This document shows positions 9,925-20,755 of a stretch of 64,000 nt of DNA, one piece after another (the first letter of the stretch is position 1; every line of letters starts with the position of its first letter). The notes under the pieces were generated by a model. That model searched no databases. It was not told the DNA's origin and worked only from the letters and a program-made list of their open reading frames with translations. This DNA comes from Sphingopyxis sp. PET50 (GTDB lineage: Bacteria > Pseudomonadota > Alphaproteobacteria > Sphingomonadales > Sphingomonadaceae). The position numbers were made by a program, and so were the translations under genes. Location: positions 1,798,001 through 1,862,000 of the forward strand of contig NZ_CP104207.1 of assembly GCF_025244705.1 (NCBI RefSeq). Reading direction: 5' to 3'.

Positions 9925-10953
9925 ATGCCGCTCTATCAACCGCTCAACGAGCCGCAGATGACGGCCTATTTCGGACAGCTTTTTCCGGACCGCCCCGGCC
10001 TGCGCCTCGAAACCGTCAAACGTTCCTATCCCGGCATGTCGCGCGAGACCTGGTGGATCACCCTCGCATGGGACGCCGCCGGCGGCACCGCGCAGGAGAA
10101 ATTCGTCGTCCGCCTCGACCCGCCGGGCGGCTGCATGTCCGACAGCCCGCTGAAGGACGAAAGCGAAGTCTATCGCCTGCTGCACGGCACCGCGGTCCCG
10201 GTGCCGCGGCTGATCGTCCACGAGGACCGGCCCGAATGGCTGCTCGAGGGACGCGAATTCACCGTCCGCGAATGGATCGAGGGCGAGATCGAGCCCGCCT
10301 GCCTCCGCGACGACAGCGAGGCGGGGCGCGCCGCGCGCATCGCCATCGTCAAGGAACAGATGGACAAGCTCGCCGCGATCCACGCGCTCGACTGGCGCGC
10401 GATGGGGTTCGGGCATTTCCTCACCGTCCCCTCCGACCCCGAAAACTGCGGGCGCGAGGACGTCGTGCGCCATCTCGATATGCTCGACCGCCACGCGCAG
10501 GAACCGCTGCCGGGGCTGCGCGAGATCGGCCGCTGGCTGCTGGAAAATCCGCCGCCCGCACCCGCGCGCATCGTGCTTCGCAAGGAGAATAACGGGATCG
10601 GCGAGGAAATCTGGCGCGACGGCCGGATCGTCGGCATGTGCGACTGGGAAGGCGCAAGCCTCGGCGATCCGGCGCTCGACCTTGCCGTCGCGATGGGGAC
10701 CACCGCCAGATATTGGGGCGAGGAGGAAGCGCTCGCCTATTACAACAGCGTCGCACCGCACCCCGTGACGATGGAGGCGGTCGCCTGGTACCGGCGCTTC
10801 TGGGGCTACAAAGGCGCGTGCGCGCTGCATTCGGCGCTCCGCAACTATAACGATCACCGCGACCGCCGCGTGCAACTGCTCACCCTCGGCTGCCTCTATC
10901 CGGTGATCGTCCAGGCCAATCTGTCGGCCGCAGCCGCGTTCGGGAGGGCCTGA
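9925..10953 (+). CDS. APH-like phosphotransferase (ACAD10/LvaA-type kinase family)
   Basis: Intact, 342 residues. Protein-kinase-like fold of the phosphotransferase (APH) family: KFVVRLDPPGG carries the ATP-binding strand, HALDW lies mid-protein, and MCDWEGASLGDPALDL is the metal-binding DWE motif. Family members that sit in fatty-acid or levulinate catabolic clusters phosphorylate a hydroxyl of a hydroxyacyl-CoA so that a later enzyme can eliminate phosphate. Whether that applies here is inference. It is followed after 4 bp by a small unknown gene, recalling the LvaA/LvaB arrangement. Antibiotic resistance is unlikely given the context. Confidence 0.8.
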   Translation: MPLYQPLNEPQMTAYFGQLFPDRPGLRLETVKRSYPGMSRETWWITLAWDAAGGTAQEKFVVRLDPPGGCMSDSPLKDESEVYRLLHGTAVPVPRLIVHEDRPEWLLEGREFTVREWIEGEIEPACLRDDSEAGRAARIAIVKEQMDKLAAIHALDWRAMGFGHFLTVPSDPENCGREDVVRHLDMLDRHAQEPLPGLREIGRWLLENPPPAPARIVLRKENNGIGEEIWRDGRIVGMCDWEGASLGDPALDLAVAMGTTARYWGEEEALAYYNSVAPHPVTMEAVAWYRRFWGYKGACALHSALRNYNDHRDRRVQLLTLGCLYPVIVQANLSAAAAFGRA

Positions 10954-10957
10954 TCCC

Positions 10958-11410
10958 ATGAATCCTTCGGCACAGGATATCCTTCGCGGTTGCGTCGAGA
11001 ATCTCGAGGAACTCGTCGCGCCCGAACTCACCAGCCCGCATGCGAAAAGCGCGATGATGTGCGCGCGAATGCTGATCAACCATGTCATCCTGCGTCTCGA
11101 GCAGGAGGGTGCGGCGCTCGCCGCCGACTGCCGCGAAAAGCGCAAGCTGCTCTGCACCCTGGCCGACGCAGGCGAGTTCCCCGCCTCGCTCGCCGCCGAA
11201 ATCGGCACCCTCGCCGCCGATCCCGAGCCAGACCACACGGCGATCGCCGTGCTCACCGCGCGCGACGACGCCTGGAAACGCCTTTTCGAAAAGGCGCTCG
11301 CCGAACCGCTCTCCCCCGCCGTCCGGGACGGCCTGCGTGCGCAGCTCGCCGCGCAGATCGGAAGGGAAAACAGCTATTGCGCCCCGGCGCTCGATGGACC
11401 GATGTTCTGA
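10958..11410 (+). CDS. Small helical protein, partner of the APH-like kinase
   Basis: Intact, 150 residues, predicted mostly alpha-helical (ILRGCVENLEELVAPEL, MMCARMLINHVILRLEQEG), without signal peptide or membrane segment. I do not recognise the family by name. It is sandwiched, with 4-bp and 10-bp spacings, between the phosphotransferase and an SDR, so it is very likely co-translated with the kinase. By analogy with small stabilising partners of LvaA-like kinases it may be a subunit of the kinase; this is a guess from gene order only. Confidence 0.65.
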   Translation: MNPSAQDILRGCVENLEELVAPELTSPHAKSAMMCARMLINHVILRLEQEGAALAADCREKRKLLCTLADAGEFPASLAAEIGTLAADPEPDHTAIAVLTARDDAWKRLFEKALAEPLSPAVRDGLRAQLAAQIGRENSYCAPALDGPMF

Positions 11411-11420
11411 GGGATAAGAG

Positions 11421-12230
11421 ATGACCGACAACCAGACTCTGCCGACCGCCCTCGCCCCCTTCACCCTGACCGGAAAGGTGGCGCTGATCACCGGCGCGGC
11501 ATCGGGCCTCGGCAAGGCGACCGCCGGGCTGTTCCTCGACGTGGGGGCGAAGGTCGTCATCGCCGACCTCGACGCCGACGGCGCGCGGGCGACCGCCGCC
11601 GAGCTTGCGGGCAAGGGACCGACGCTGGGCGTCGGCATGGACGTATCGGACGAAGCCGCCGTACAGGCCGGCTTCGCCGCCGCGGCGGCCGCGTTCGGCG
11701 GGGTCGATATCCTCGTCAACAACGCCGCCTATCGCGGCAAGGCGAACACGATGGACATGTCGGTCGCCGAATGGGACATCATGCACGCGGTCTGCGCGCG
11801 CGGCAGCTTCCTGTGCCTGCGCGAGGCGGTGAAACAGATGCGCGGGCGCGGCGGCGGGGCGATCGTCAACGTCTCGTCGATGAGCGCGCAGCATCCGACG
11901 ATCTTTCCCAACATGCATTATGATTCAGCCAAGGCCGGGGTCGACGCGATCACGCGACTCGCCGCGGTCGAGTTCGCGAAGGACGGCATCCGGGTCAATT
12001 CGGTGCTGCCCGGCGGCATGGCGACCCCCGGCCCCGACAAGATGCGCGCGGCGCAGGCGGCGGGCGGCGCGGTGATCGCCGGACCCGCGACAATTCCGGG
12101 GCGCAATCCGATGGGGCGCATCGCCGACCCGATCGAAATGGCGCGCGCGATCCTGTTCCTCGCCAGCGACGCGGCCAGCTATGTCAACGGCGCCGAACTG
12201 CTCGTCGATGCCGGTTTCACCAAGGGGTGA
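11421..12230 (+). CDS. Short-chain dehydrogenase/reductase
   Basis: Intact, 269 residues. Classical SDR features: TGAASGLG at about residues 25-32, acidic IADLDA ending beta-2 (NAD preference), NNAA near 99, Ser in SSMSAQ and YDSAK as the Tyr-Lys pair, and a C-terminal NGAELLVDAG motif. It oxidises a secondary alcohol or reduces a ketone. It lies 10 bp after the small protein and 4 bp before the aldehyde dehydrogenase gene, placing it in an alcohol-to-acid oxidation operon. Confidence 0.85.
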   Translation: MTDNQTLPTALAPFTLTGKVALITGAASGLGKATAGLFLDVGAKVVIADLDADGARATAAELAGKGPTLGVGMDVSDEAAVQAGFAAAAAAFGGVDILVNNAAYRGKANTMDMSVAEWDIMHAVCARGSFLCLREAVKQMRGRGGGAIVNVSSMSAQHPTIFPNMHYDSAKAGVDAITRLAAVEFAKDGIRVNSVLPGGMATPGPDKMRAAQAAGGAVIAGPATIPGRNPMGRIADPIEMARAILFLASDAASYVNGAELLVDAGFTKG

Positions 12231-12234
12231 GCCG

Positions 12235-13685
12235 ATGACGGATTTTCTGGCGAGCAACCGGCCGCTGATCGGCGATACGCGCCCCGCGACGACGAGCCTC
12301 GGCACGCGCGATCATGTCAATCCGGCGACGGGCAAGGTTCAGGCGGCAGTACCGATCGGCGGCGCGGCGGAAATCGGCGCGGCGGCCACAGCCGCGGTCA
12401 CGGGCCAGAAGGCATGGCAGGCGCTTGGCCCCGAACGACGCCGCGACTGCCTGCTTCGCCTCGCCGACCTGATCGAAACCGACGCGTCCCGGCTGCTGAC
12501 GATGGCGGCGCTCGAATGCGGCACGCCCTTGTCGAGCAATTCGAGCGGCCTCGCGCTGTCGTGGATCCGCTATTACAGCCGGCTGGGCCGACAAGATCGA
12601 GGGCAGCTACAGCGAACCCTTCGGCATCGCCGGCATCGCCTATTCGCGGCACGAGCCCATCGGGGTGATCGGCGTTATCATCCCGTGGAACTCGCCGCTG
12701 GTCGCCATTTCGATGACCGCCATCCTCGCAATGGCCGCCGAGCAACGCCGTGATCCTCAAGCCGCCGACGCAGACACCGTTCGTCGCGCTGCGCTTCGGC
12801 GAGCTGGCGCTCGAAGCGGGCATTCCCGCAGGCGTACTCAACATCGTTCCCGGCGATGCGGAGGCGGGCGAGGCGCTGATCGCGCATCCGGCGGTGGGCA
12901 AGATCAGCTTCACCGGCGGCGATATCGTGGCGAAGGCGGTGATGCGCACCGCCGCCGAGCATCTGAAGCCCGTCGCGCTCGAACTCGGTGGGAAATCGGC
13001 CAATCTGATCTTCGCCGACGCCGACCTCGATCTGGCGGCGGCGATGGCCGCCAGTTGCAGCCTGATCCCGTTGGCGGGTCAGGGCTGCGTCCTGCCGACC
13101 CGCGTCTATGCCCATGGCGCGATCTTCGACGAGTTCGTCGAGCGCGTGCGCACTAATGCCGAAAGCTACAAGCTCGGCGACCCGCTCGACCGCAGCACGG
13201 TGATCGGGCCGGTGATCAGCGAAGCGGCGGCGCAGCGGATCATCGGTGTGATCGACCGCGCCAAGGCGGAAAGCGGCGGGCAGCTGGTCACCGGCGGGCG
13301 CCGCGGCCAGGGCGGGCTTGCGGCGGGCAGCTTCGTCGAACCGACCGTTTTCGCCGGGGTTGCGCACGACAGCCACCTCGCGCGCGAGGAAGTGTTCGGG
13401 CCGGTGCTGTCGATCATCCGCTTCGACGACGATGCCGATGCCGTCGCGATGGCGAACGACAGCCGCTTCGGGCTCGGCGCCTATCTCCACACCCGCGACC
13501 TGTCGCGCGCCCATAGGGTCGCGGCGCAGCTTCAGGCCGGCTGCGTCGCGGTCAACGGCATGCTGCCGATGGCCGCCAACCAGCCCTTCGGCGGCGTCAA
13601 GCAGAGCGGCTTCGGCCGCGAGGGCGGGCGGCCCGGCCTCGAGGAATTCATGCAGATCAAGCAGGTGGTGCTGCATCTGCGTTGA
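12235..13685 (+). CDS. NAD(P)-dependent aldehyde dehydrogenase (two frame breaks)
   Basis: About 482 residues after two one-base corrections. Removing A12577 restores [11 protein letters not shown], and removing A12741 restores [11 protein letters not shown]; both are signature stretches of the family. Further motifs: [21 protein letters not shown] with the general-base Glu, the catalytic Cys in GQGC and [11 protein letters not shown]. It oxidises an aldehyde to the carboxylic acid that the neighbouring ligases could activate. It starts 4 bp after the SDR and ends just before the GMC oxidoreductase start. Confidence 0.88.
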
Positions 13686-13696
13686 AGGACGCCAGC

Positions 13697-15302
13697 GTGA
13701 ACGAGGAAGCGGATTTCATCATCGTCGGCGGCGGCAGCGCGGGCTGCGTCCTCGCCGCGCGGCTCAGCGAAAATCCGCGGCACCATGTCCTGTTGCTGGA
13801 GGCCGGCGGCAAGGGCGACGATTTCCTCGTCAAAATGCTTAGCCGGAACCGCCAAGCTGATGGGCCACAAGCGGTTCGACTGGTGCCTGCCGACCGAAGC
13901 CGACCCGACGATCGGCGATCGCACGATGCAATGGGCGGCGGGCAAGGCGCTCGGCGGCAGTTCGGCGATCAACGGCCAAGTCTATATGCGCGGCGAACGC
14001 TCCGACTACGACAATTGGGCGGCGGCCGGATGCACCGGCTGGGGCTATGACGACATCTTCCCCTATTTCCTGAAGGCCGAGCAGTTTCATGCGCCGACGA
14101 TGCAGTCGCACGGCCGCCACGGCCCGCTCAGCGTCTCGCCGATCCGGGACCCGCAGCCGATTGGCCAATATGTCATCGACGCCTTCGTTCAGGCGGGCAT
14201 CCCGCTCAACGAGGATTATTGCAACGGCAGCCAGACCGGCGTGTACCGCATTTTCGCGACGCAGAAGGACGGCCAACGCTGCTCGGCCGCGCGCGCCTAT
14301 CTCGACCCGGTGCGCCATCGCCCCAACCTGACCGTCGTGACCGGCGCGCACGTCGACCGCATTCTGATCGCCGACGGGCGCGCGGCCGGGGTCGAGGTCC
14401 GCATCGACGGGCAGCGGCGCACGATCGGCGCGCGCCGCGAAGTGCTGCTCTGCGCCGGGACATTGCTGTCGCCGACGATGCTGATGCGGTCGGGGATCGG
14501 TCCCGGCGAACAGCTCCGCGCGCATGGAATCGCGGTGCAGCGCGACCTGCCCGGCGTCGGGCAGAATCTGCGCGAACATAACAGCATCAGCATCGCCAAA
14601 TTCGTGAACATCCCGACGATGAGCGCAGAGCTTGGCGCGTTCCACCTTGCGCGCCATATGCTGAAATATATGCTGTTCCATCGCGGGCTGCTCACCACGC
14701 CGGCGGTGCAGGTGATGGCGGCGTTCCGAACGGACCCGGCCCTCGCCGACCCCGACATCATCCTGTCGATGCTGCCCGTCGCGGTGACCTTCAACGACAA
14801 GGGCGACGCGGTCGTCGAAAAGCGCCCGTCCTTCTCCTTCGGCTTCCATGTCGCGCGGCCGGAGAGCCGCGGCGAAATCCGCCTGCGCAGCGCCGATCCC
14901 GACGCGAAGCCGGTGATCGACCACCGCCTGCAAAGCGCCCAGAGCGACGTCGACAAGCTGGTGGCGGGATTGAAGATCGTCGAAAGCCTGTGCCGGACCC
15001 CGGCCCTGTCTGCGATCGTCACCGGGACTTTGCGGCCCGACCCGATGCCCGAAAGTGACGCGCAATGGGAGGCTTATGTCCGCGCATCGGGCGGTATCGG
15101 CTATCATGCGGTGGGAACCTGCCGCATGGGGGCGGACGGCGACGCGATGGCGGTGCTCGACCCGAAATTGCGCGTGCGCGGGATCGCCGGGCTGCGCGTG
15201 GTCGATGCATCGGTGATGCCCGGGCCCGTCTCGGCGAACACCAATGCGCCGACGATCATGATCGCCGAACGCGCCGCAGAATGGATCGGAAGGGAAGCAT
15301 GA
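13697..15302 (+). CDS. GMC-family FAD oxidoreductase (choline dehydrogenase/alcohol oxidase-like; frame break)
   Basis: About 534 residues. FAD motif [16 protein letters not shown] near the N-terminus, [14 protein letters not shown] as the family signature, and a C-terminal substrate part with the catalytic His in [12 protein letters not shown] and [17 protein letters not shown]. The frame breaks near 13841; removing one base gives [15 protein letters not shown] at 13697 is the likely start; a TTG at 13682 overlaps the preceding stop. GMC enzymes oxidise primary or secondary alcohols, here feeding the adjacent aldehyde dehydrogenase. It overlaps the next SDR gene by ATGA. Confidence 0.87.
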
Positions 15303-15989
15303 CACTCGAACGCATTTTCGGCGTGGCCGATCGCAAGGCGCTGGTCATCGGCGCGACGCCGGTCGGACAGGCCACCACCGCCCTGTTCAACGCGTTGGGC
15401 GCGGAGGCCGAACTCGCCGACATCGTCCCCGGCGAGGCCGCCATCGCGGACGCCGTTTCGGCTTTCGTGGCGCGCCATGGCCGGATCGACGTCATGGTCT
15501 ATGCGGTCACGCGCATCGGCACCTATGCGCTGCCGACGATGTCGCTCGACCAGTGGGACCAGCTCCACGACGCCAATTTGCGCGGCGCTTTCCTGGCGAT
15601 GCGGGCGACGATCCCGGCGATGCGGACGCAGGGCGGCGGCGCCATCGTCGCGGTATCGACGATGGGTTCGGTTCATCCGGTGCTGAAGGGCAATGGCGCC
15701 TATGGCGCGTCGAAGGCGGGACTGAACGGCCTCGTGCGCGCGGCCGCGCTCGATCACGCCGAGGACGGCATCCGCGTCAATGCGGTGCTGCCCGGCGCGG
15801 TGCCGGTGGGCGACCCGCCCGCCGACATGGAACGGCTCGGCGGCCCCGCGATGCAGCCCGGCCGAGCTGATGCTGGGCATGGGGAGCGCGGAGGACGTCG
15901 CGAGCGCAATCGTCTACCTCGCGTCCCCGGCCGGACGCTTCATCACGGGGCAGGCGCTGACGCTCGACGGCGGATTTCTGATCGGCTGA
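15299..15989 (+). CDS. Divergent short-chain dehydrogenase (frame break)
   Basis: About 229 residues after removal of A15855. C-terminal part shows YGASKAGLNGL (Tyr-Lys pair), the preceding VAVSTMGS serine and GQALTLDGGFLIG. The N-terminus is unusual: the cofactor loop reads GATPVG instead of TGxxxGIG, and the NNAG motif is replaced by YAVTRIG. NAD(P) binding may therefore be altered or lost. The start overlaps the GMC stop by ATGA, so it is the last gene of the alcohol-oxidation operon. It may be a non-canonical reductase or an inactive homologue. Confidence 0.75.
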
Positions 15990-16007
15990 TGAAGGGCTTG
16001 CAATCCT

Positions 16008-16037
16008 CTACATGATTCGTCTAAATCAGATAGACGT
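16008..16037 (+). promoter_or_regulatory. Putative shared operator upstream of the acyl-CoA ligase at 16070
   Basis: Contains AAATCAGATAGACG on the plus strand and, just before it, TACATGATTCGTCTA, which is a second match on the minus strand. CGTCTA and TAGACG also form a 6-bp inverted repeat spaced by seven bases. Ends about 30 bp before the ATG. Confidence 0.5.
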
Positions 16038-16069
16038 TAATAATATAGACAGGTGAGGATCGCGGCTTC

Positions 16070-17568
16070 ATGCCCACGCTCAATTCGATCGTCCGCCAGG
16101 TTCTGGCGATCGATCCCGCCGCTCCGGCGCTCGAATATCAAAAGCAATGGTATAGTTGGGGCGAACTGGCGTCGGTGATCGATGCGGTCGAGTTGCTGTT
16201 GCAGCAAAACGGGGTTCGGGCGGGCACCCGCATCGGCGGCATATTGCGCAACACGCCGCACATCGCCGCCGTGATCATCGGCACGATCATTTCGGACCGC
16301 TGCGTCGTCACGCTCAACCCCGCCCTGCCCGACGAAAAACTCGCGAACGACATCACCGCCCTGAAAACACCCGTCATCGTCGCGCAGACCGAGGATTGGC
16401 AGCGCCCGCCAGTGCGCGAAGCCGCGAAGCGGAGCGGCGCACTGGGCATCGAGATCACCGGCGACAAGGCGGAGCCCGCGCGTCTGGTCATGCCCATGAC
16501 CGGGTCCGATTTCCGCAGCGATGCCGAAGGGATCGGCATCGAGATGCTGACCAGCGGCACCACCGGCGCGCCCAAGCGGGTCCCGCTGAAGGCCGCGAAT
16601 TTTTCGAAGATGGTGCTCGACGCCGCGGTCTTCGAGAATCGCGATATCCACGCGCCGCCGAAACTGTCGCGCGCGGTGAGCATTTCCAACACCCCCTTCT
16701 CGCACATCGGGGGAATCTTCAGCCTGTTCGTCACGCTGTCGGCGGGCCGCAGGGCGTGCATGCTCGACCGCTTCCGCGTCGACGAATTCGTCGATGCGGT
16801 GCAGCGGCACAAACCGAAGGTGGCGGGCGCGCCGCCCTCCGCACTACGGATGATCCTCGACGCCGGCGTCCCGAAGGAAGCGCTGTCGAGCCTCGTCGCC
16901 TTTCGTACCTCGACCGCACCGCTCGATCCCGAGCTCGCCGATCAATTCTACGAGCATTTCGGCATTCCGGTGCTGCAGAATTACGGCGCGACGGAGTTTG
17001 CCGAGCGGCGTCGCGGGCTGGACGCTTCCCGACTTCCTGAAATCGGGCACGCAAAGGCGCGGCAGCGTCGGCAGGATGAACCCCGGCATCGATGGCCGCA
17101 TCGTCGATCCCGAGACGGGCGAGCCCCTGCCCTATGGCGAAAAAGGCCTGCTCGAATTGCGCGCCGGACATCTGGGCGACGGCAGGAACTGGGTCCGGAC
17201 CACCGACCTTGCGCGAATGGACGAGGAGCAGTTCCTGTGGATTCTTGGCCGCGCCGACAATGCGATCATCCGCGGCGGGTTCAAGATCATCCCCGACGAT
17301 GTGGTCAAGGCGATCGAGGCCCATCCGGCGGTGCTCGAAGCCTGCGTCGTCGCGCTGCCCGACCCGCGGCTGGGCCAGGTGCCCGCCGTGCGGCTATCGC
17401 GTGAAAACGGGCCGTGCGGTGAGCGAAGAGGAGCTGCGCGCCTTCCTGCGCGAGCGGCTGACCGCTTATCAGGTTCCAACCAAGCTTCTGGAATTGCAAG
17501 ATTTCCCGCGCACGCCGTCGATGAAGCCGAGCCAACCCGAACTCAAGAAACTGCTCGAAGCGGCTTGA
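16070..17568 (+). CDS. AMP-dependent acyl-CoA synthetase (two frame breaks)
   Basis: About 498 residues after correction. Adenylation-domain core TSGTTGAPKRVPL at about residues 162-174, YGATEFAGG restored by removing A17004, TTDLARMDEEQF, and the hinge GRADNAIIRGGFKI. Removing T17395 joins the C-terminal swinging domain, which ends with the catalytic lysine region RTPSMKPSQPELKKLL. It activates a carboxylic acid as acyl-AMP and then the CoA thioester. It starts a ligase pair with the gene at 17597, 28 bp downstream, and has its own operator. Confidence 0.87.
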
Positions 17569-17596
17569 TTCGGGCTGCCGCGCAAAGCATCGGGTG

Positions 17597-19427
17597 ATGG
17601 TGGATTATGCCGCCCTGCCCTTCAAGCCGCACGGCTGCCGGTTCGAATTCCGCGGCGACGGAACCGCGCTCATCACGCCGGGGTACGACCTGCCCGACCC
17701 GTGGCCGTCGATACCGCACCTGTTCGCCGACCGCGCGGGGCGCTTTCCCGATCGTTCCTTCGTCGCGCGGCGCGAGCTGCTGGCGGACGGAACGCCCGGC
17801 GGCTGGCGGCGGCTGAGCTACGGCGACGCGCTGCGCCAATCGCGCGCGCTGGCGCAGGCGTTCCTCGACCGCGGAATCGGCCCCGATGCATCGGTGATGG
17901 TGCTGTCGGGCGGGAGTCCCGACCATATGGTCGTCAACCTCGCGGCGCAAATGGCCCGCGCGCCTTATGCGCCGGTATCGGTCAATTATGCGCTCGCGGG
18001 CGGCGATTATGCGCGGCTGCGCCATTGCTTCGCGGTCTGCCGCCCGCGCCTGGTCTACGCCGACGACTGGCGCAGCTTCCTGCCCGCGATGCGCGCGCTG
18101 CGCGAAGAGGCCGACCTCATTCTCGTCACCGACGAGGCCGCGCCCGGCGGCGAGACGGTCGCGCTCGCCGGCCTGCTCGCGACGGCGCCGACCGATGCGG
18201 TCGACGCCTCGATCGCGGCAATCACCCCCGACACCCACGCCAAGACCATCTTTACCTCGGGCTCGACCGGCAAGCCGAAGGGCGTGATCCAGACGCAGCG
18301 CATCCTGACCGGCGTCGTCGCCCAGCATCAGGCGATGTACGAAGCGGCCGACCATGACGCGCACGCCCGCGCTTTCCTGTCGTGGGTGCCGTGGAGCCAT
18401 GTCGGCGGCAATAATATCCTGCCCGCCGACGTGCTGAACGAGGCGGCCTGCCTCTATATCGACGACGGCCGCCCGCTGCCGGGACAGTTCGCCGAGACGA
18501 TCCGCAACCTCGGCGAAATCCATCTGACCGAATATAATTCGACGCCGATCTTCTTTTCCGAACTGGTCGGCGCGATGGAGGCCGACGACGGGCTGCGCGA
18601 CCATTTCTTCCGCGACCTCAAATTCCTCAGCTACGGCGCGGCGGGGCTGTCCGAGGATGTGTTCCGGCGGTTGCAGGCGCTCGCCATCGCCGCGACCGGG
18701 CGGCGCATTCCCGTGATCACCAAATATGGCACGACCGAGACGCAAGGCACGACCATCGTCACACGCCCGCTCGAGAGTACCGGCGCCATCGGCCTGCCCT
18801 TCGCCTACAACGTCGTGAAACTGGCGCCGGTCGGCGACCGGCTGGAAATCCGGGTCAAGGGACTGACCGTCACGCCGGGCTATCTCGGCAATGACGCGGC
18901 GACCGCAGCAGCGTTCGACGAGGAAGGCTTTTATTGCACCGGCGATGCCGCGCGCTTCGTCGATCCCGGCCGCCCCGAACTCGGCCTCGCCTTCGACGGG
19001 AGGGTGACCGAGAATTTCAAGCTGGAGTCGGGCACCTGGGTGCATGTCGGCGCGCTGCGCATGGCGTTGCTCGACACGCTCGGCCTGTTGCAGGATGTGG
19101 TGATCGCGGGCGAGGGGCGCGGCGACGTGCGCGCGCTCGGCTGGCTGCGCGCCACGGACGCGCGGCGTGTGGCGGACGCCGCGCTCGATGGACCGGCGCT
19201 CGCGGCCCATCCCGCCGTGACCGGCCATCTTGCTGCACGTCTTGCTGCGCACAATGCCGCAGCCGGCAGGCCAGTCGCGCCGGGTCGCGGCGCTACGCCT
19301 GCTGGCCAGCCCGCCGACCGGCGACGAGATCGCCGACAAGGGCTATATCAACCAGCGCGAAGTGCAGCGCCAGCGCGCGCACGAGGTCGAGGCGCTTTAT
19401 CGCGGCGACGCGATCTTTCCCGCCTGA
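17597..19427 (+). CDS. Feruloyl-CoA synthase-like acyl/aryl-CoA ligase (frame break near C-terminus)
   Basis: About 609 residues. TSGSTGKPKGVIQTQR and the later TENFKLESGTWV are close to the feruloyl-CoA synthase branch of AMP-forming ligases, which is longer than typical acyl-CoA synthetases. Start taken at ATG 17597; an in-frame GTG lies 3 bp upstream. Removing A19261 gives AAPAGQSRRVAALRLL and an end with the conserved GDEIADKGYINQREV. The Lys in DKGYINQ is the expected C-terminal catalytic residue. Likely substrate: an aromatic or cyclic carboxylic acid. It converges with the P450 gene, 3 bp apart. Confidence 0.85.
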
Positions 19428-19430
19428 GCC

Positions 19431-20639
19431 TCAGTCCCAGCGCAGGTAAAGCGCGTCGAAGCCCGGCACCGATCCGCAATGCTCGACATTCTTCCGGTCG
19501 GGATCGAGGCGGAATTCGGGGATGCGGGTCACGAACTCCTCGAGGAACACGTCGATCTCGGCGCGCGCGAGGTGCGCGCCGACGCATTTGTGCGGGCCGT
19601 TGCCGAAGGTGTTGTGCGACGGCGCATTGCGATCGAAATCGACCTCCATCGGCCGCTCATAGGCACGATCGTCGATCCCCGACAGATTGTTGGGGACCAT
19701 GATCATCTCGTCCTTCTTGAACTGGACGCCCTTATATTCGAAGTCGCGGGTCAGGATGCGCCCGGTGTTCGACAGGCCAAAGCGGCGCAGGAACTCCTCG
19801 CGCGCGGCGGGAATGATCCCGGGCTCCTCGCGCAGCCGGCGCTGCTGCGCGGGATGCTGCGCCAGATAGTGGACGATATAGGACATCTCCGACGCCACCG
19901 TATCGAGCCCGCCGGCGAAAAGCAGCGTCGCCATCGACAGCACTTCCTCCTCCGACTGGAAGCGCGGGTTGCGCCGCCACGCCGCGACGCGCGTGAGCAG
20001 GTCGTCGCCCTCGCCGCCGTCGCGCTCGTCGAGGATCGTCTTCAGATATTCGCGCACGCGGATCTGCGCCGCGAGCCGGTCGGCGGGATCATAGGAGGAC
20101 ATGATGGCGATCCCCCATTCGACGAACTCCTCGCGCCGGTCGAGCGGCAGGTCGACGATCCGCAGGAACATCGTCACCGGCATCACCCGTGCGAATTCGC
20201 TCAGGAATTCGCAGCGTCCGTTCGGCTTCATCTTCTCGGTCAGCTCGATCGTCAGCTCGCGCGCATCGTCGCGCATCTTCGCGACCTTGCCGGGCATGAA
20301 GCCGGGGTTGATGACGGCGCGATAGCGGGCGTGATTGGGCGGGTCGACCGCGAGCGGCAGCGGCTTGAGCGGCATCAGCGTGCGCGGGATCATGAACTCC
20401 TCGTGGCTGAAAATCTCGTAATTCTCCTGGACGAAACGGACATCCTCGGCGCGCGTGACCATCCAGTGTCCGCCGTGGCGCGGCGACCAGATGATGTCGG
20501 GGCCGCCGTGCAGGCGCTTGACCGCCTGATAGACCCCGACCTCTTCCATCCCCGGCGGATGGATATAGTCATAGTCGACGACCAGTTCGTCGGGCACATG
20601 GTCGGGCTTGGGGGTCAGAAGTGGAATGGGGCTATTCAT
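19431..20639 (-). CDS. Cytochrome P450
   Basis: Intact, 402 residues. I-helix LLFAGGLDTVAS (AGxDT), K-helix EEFLRRF, and the heme-binding loop FGNGPHKCVGAHLAR with the axial Cys. A soluble bacterial class I P450 without membrane anchor; it needs an external ferredoxin and reductase, which are not adjacent. It hydroxylates a hydrophobic substrate. The start at ATG 20639 follows the GCAGGA-like sequence on the minus strand. It is divergent from the acyl-CoA ligase at 20756, sharing a control region with the island operator. The family number cannot be assigned by eye. Confidence 0.92.
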   Translation of the reverse strand: MNSPIPLLTPKPDHVPDELVVDYDYIHPPGMEEVGVYQAVKRLHGGPDIIWSPRHGGHWMVTRAEDVRFVQENYEIFSHEEFMIPRTLMPLKPLPLAVDPPNHARYRAVINPGFMPGKVAKMRDDARELTIELTEKMKPNGRCEFLSEFARVMPVTMFLRIVDLPLDRREEFVEWGIAIMSSYDPADRLAAQIRVREYLKTILDERDGGEGDDLLTRVAAWRRNPRFQSEEEVLSMATLLFAGGLDTVASEMSYIVHYLAQHPAQQRRLREEPGIIPAAREEFLRRFGLSNTGRILTRDFEYKGVQFKKDEMIMVPNNLSGIDDRAYERPMEVDFDRNAPSHNTFGNGPHKCVGAHLARAEIDVFLEEFVTRIPEFRLDPDRKNVEHCGSVPGFDALYLRWD

Positions 20640-20663
20640 ATCCTGCTCCGCTAGGCTTTTGTT

Positions 20664-20681
20664 GTATATATCATCTATCTG
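20664..20681 (+). promoter_or_regulatory. Putative shared operator between P450 and ligase genes
   Basis: Plus strand reads TATATATCATCTATCTGT, a strong match to the motif, centred in the 116-bp divergent region. Confidence 0.55.
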
Positions 20682-20755
20682 TTTATATCGACGATGCAAG
20701 CCGTGGCGCACAGACGCGACGGGAAGAAAACAGGCAGGCGTGTGGAGAGGGCAGC

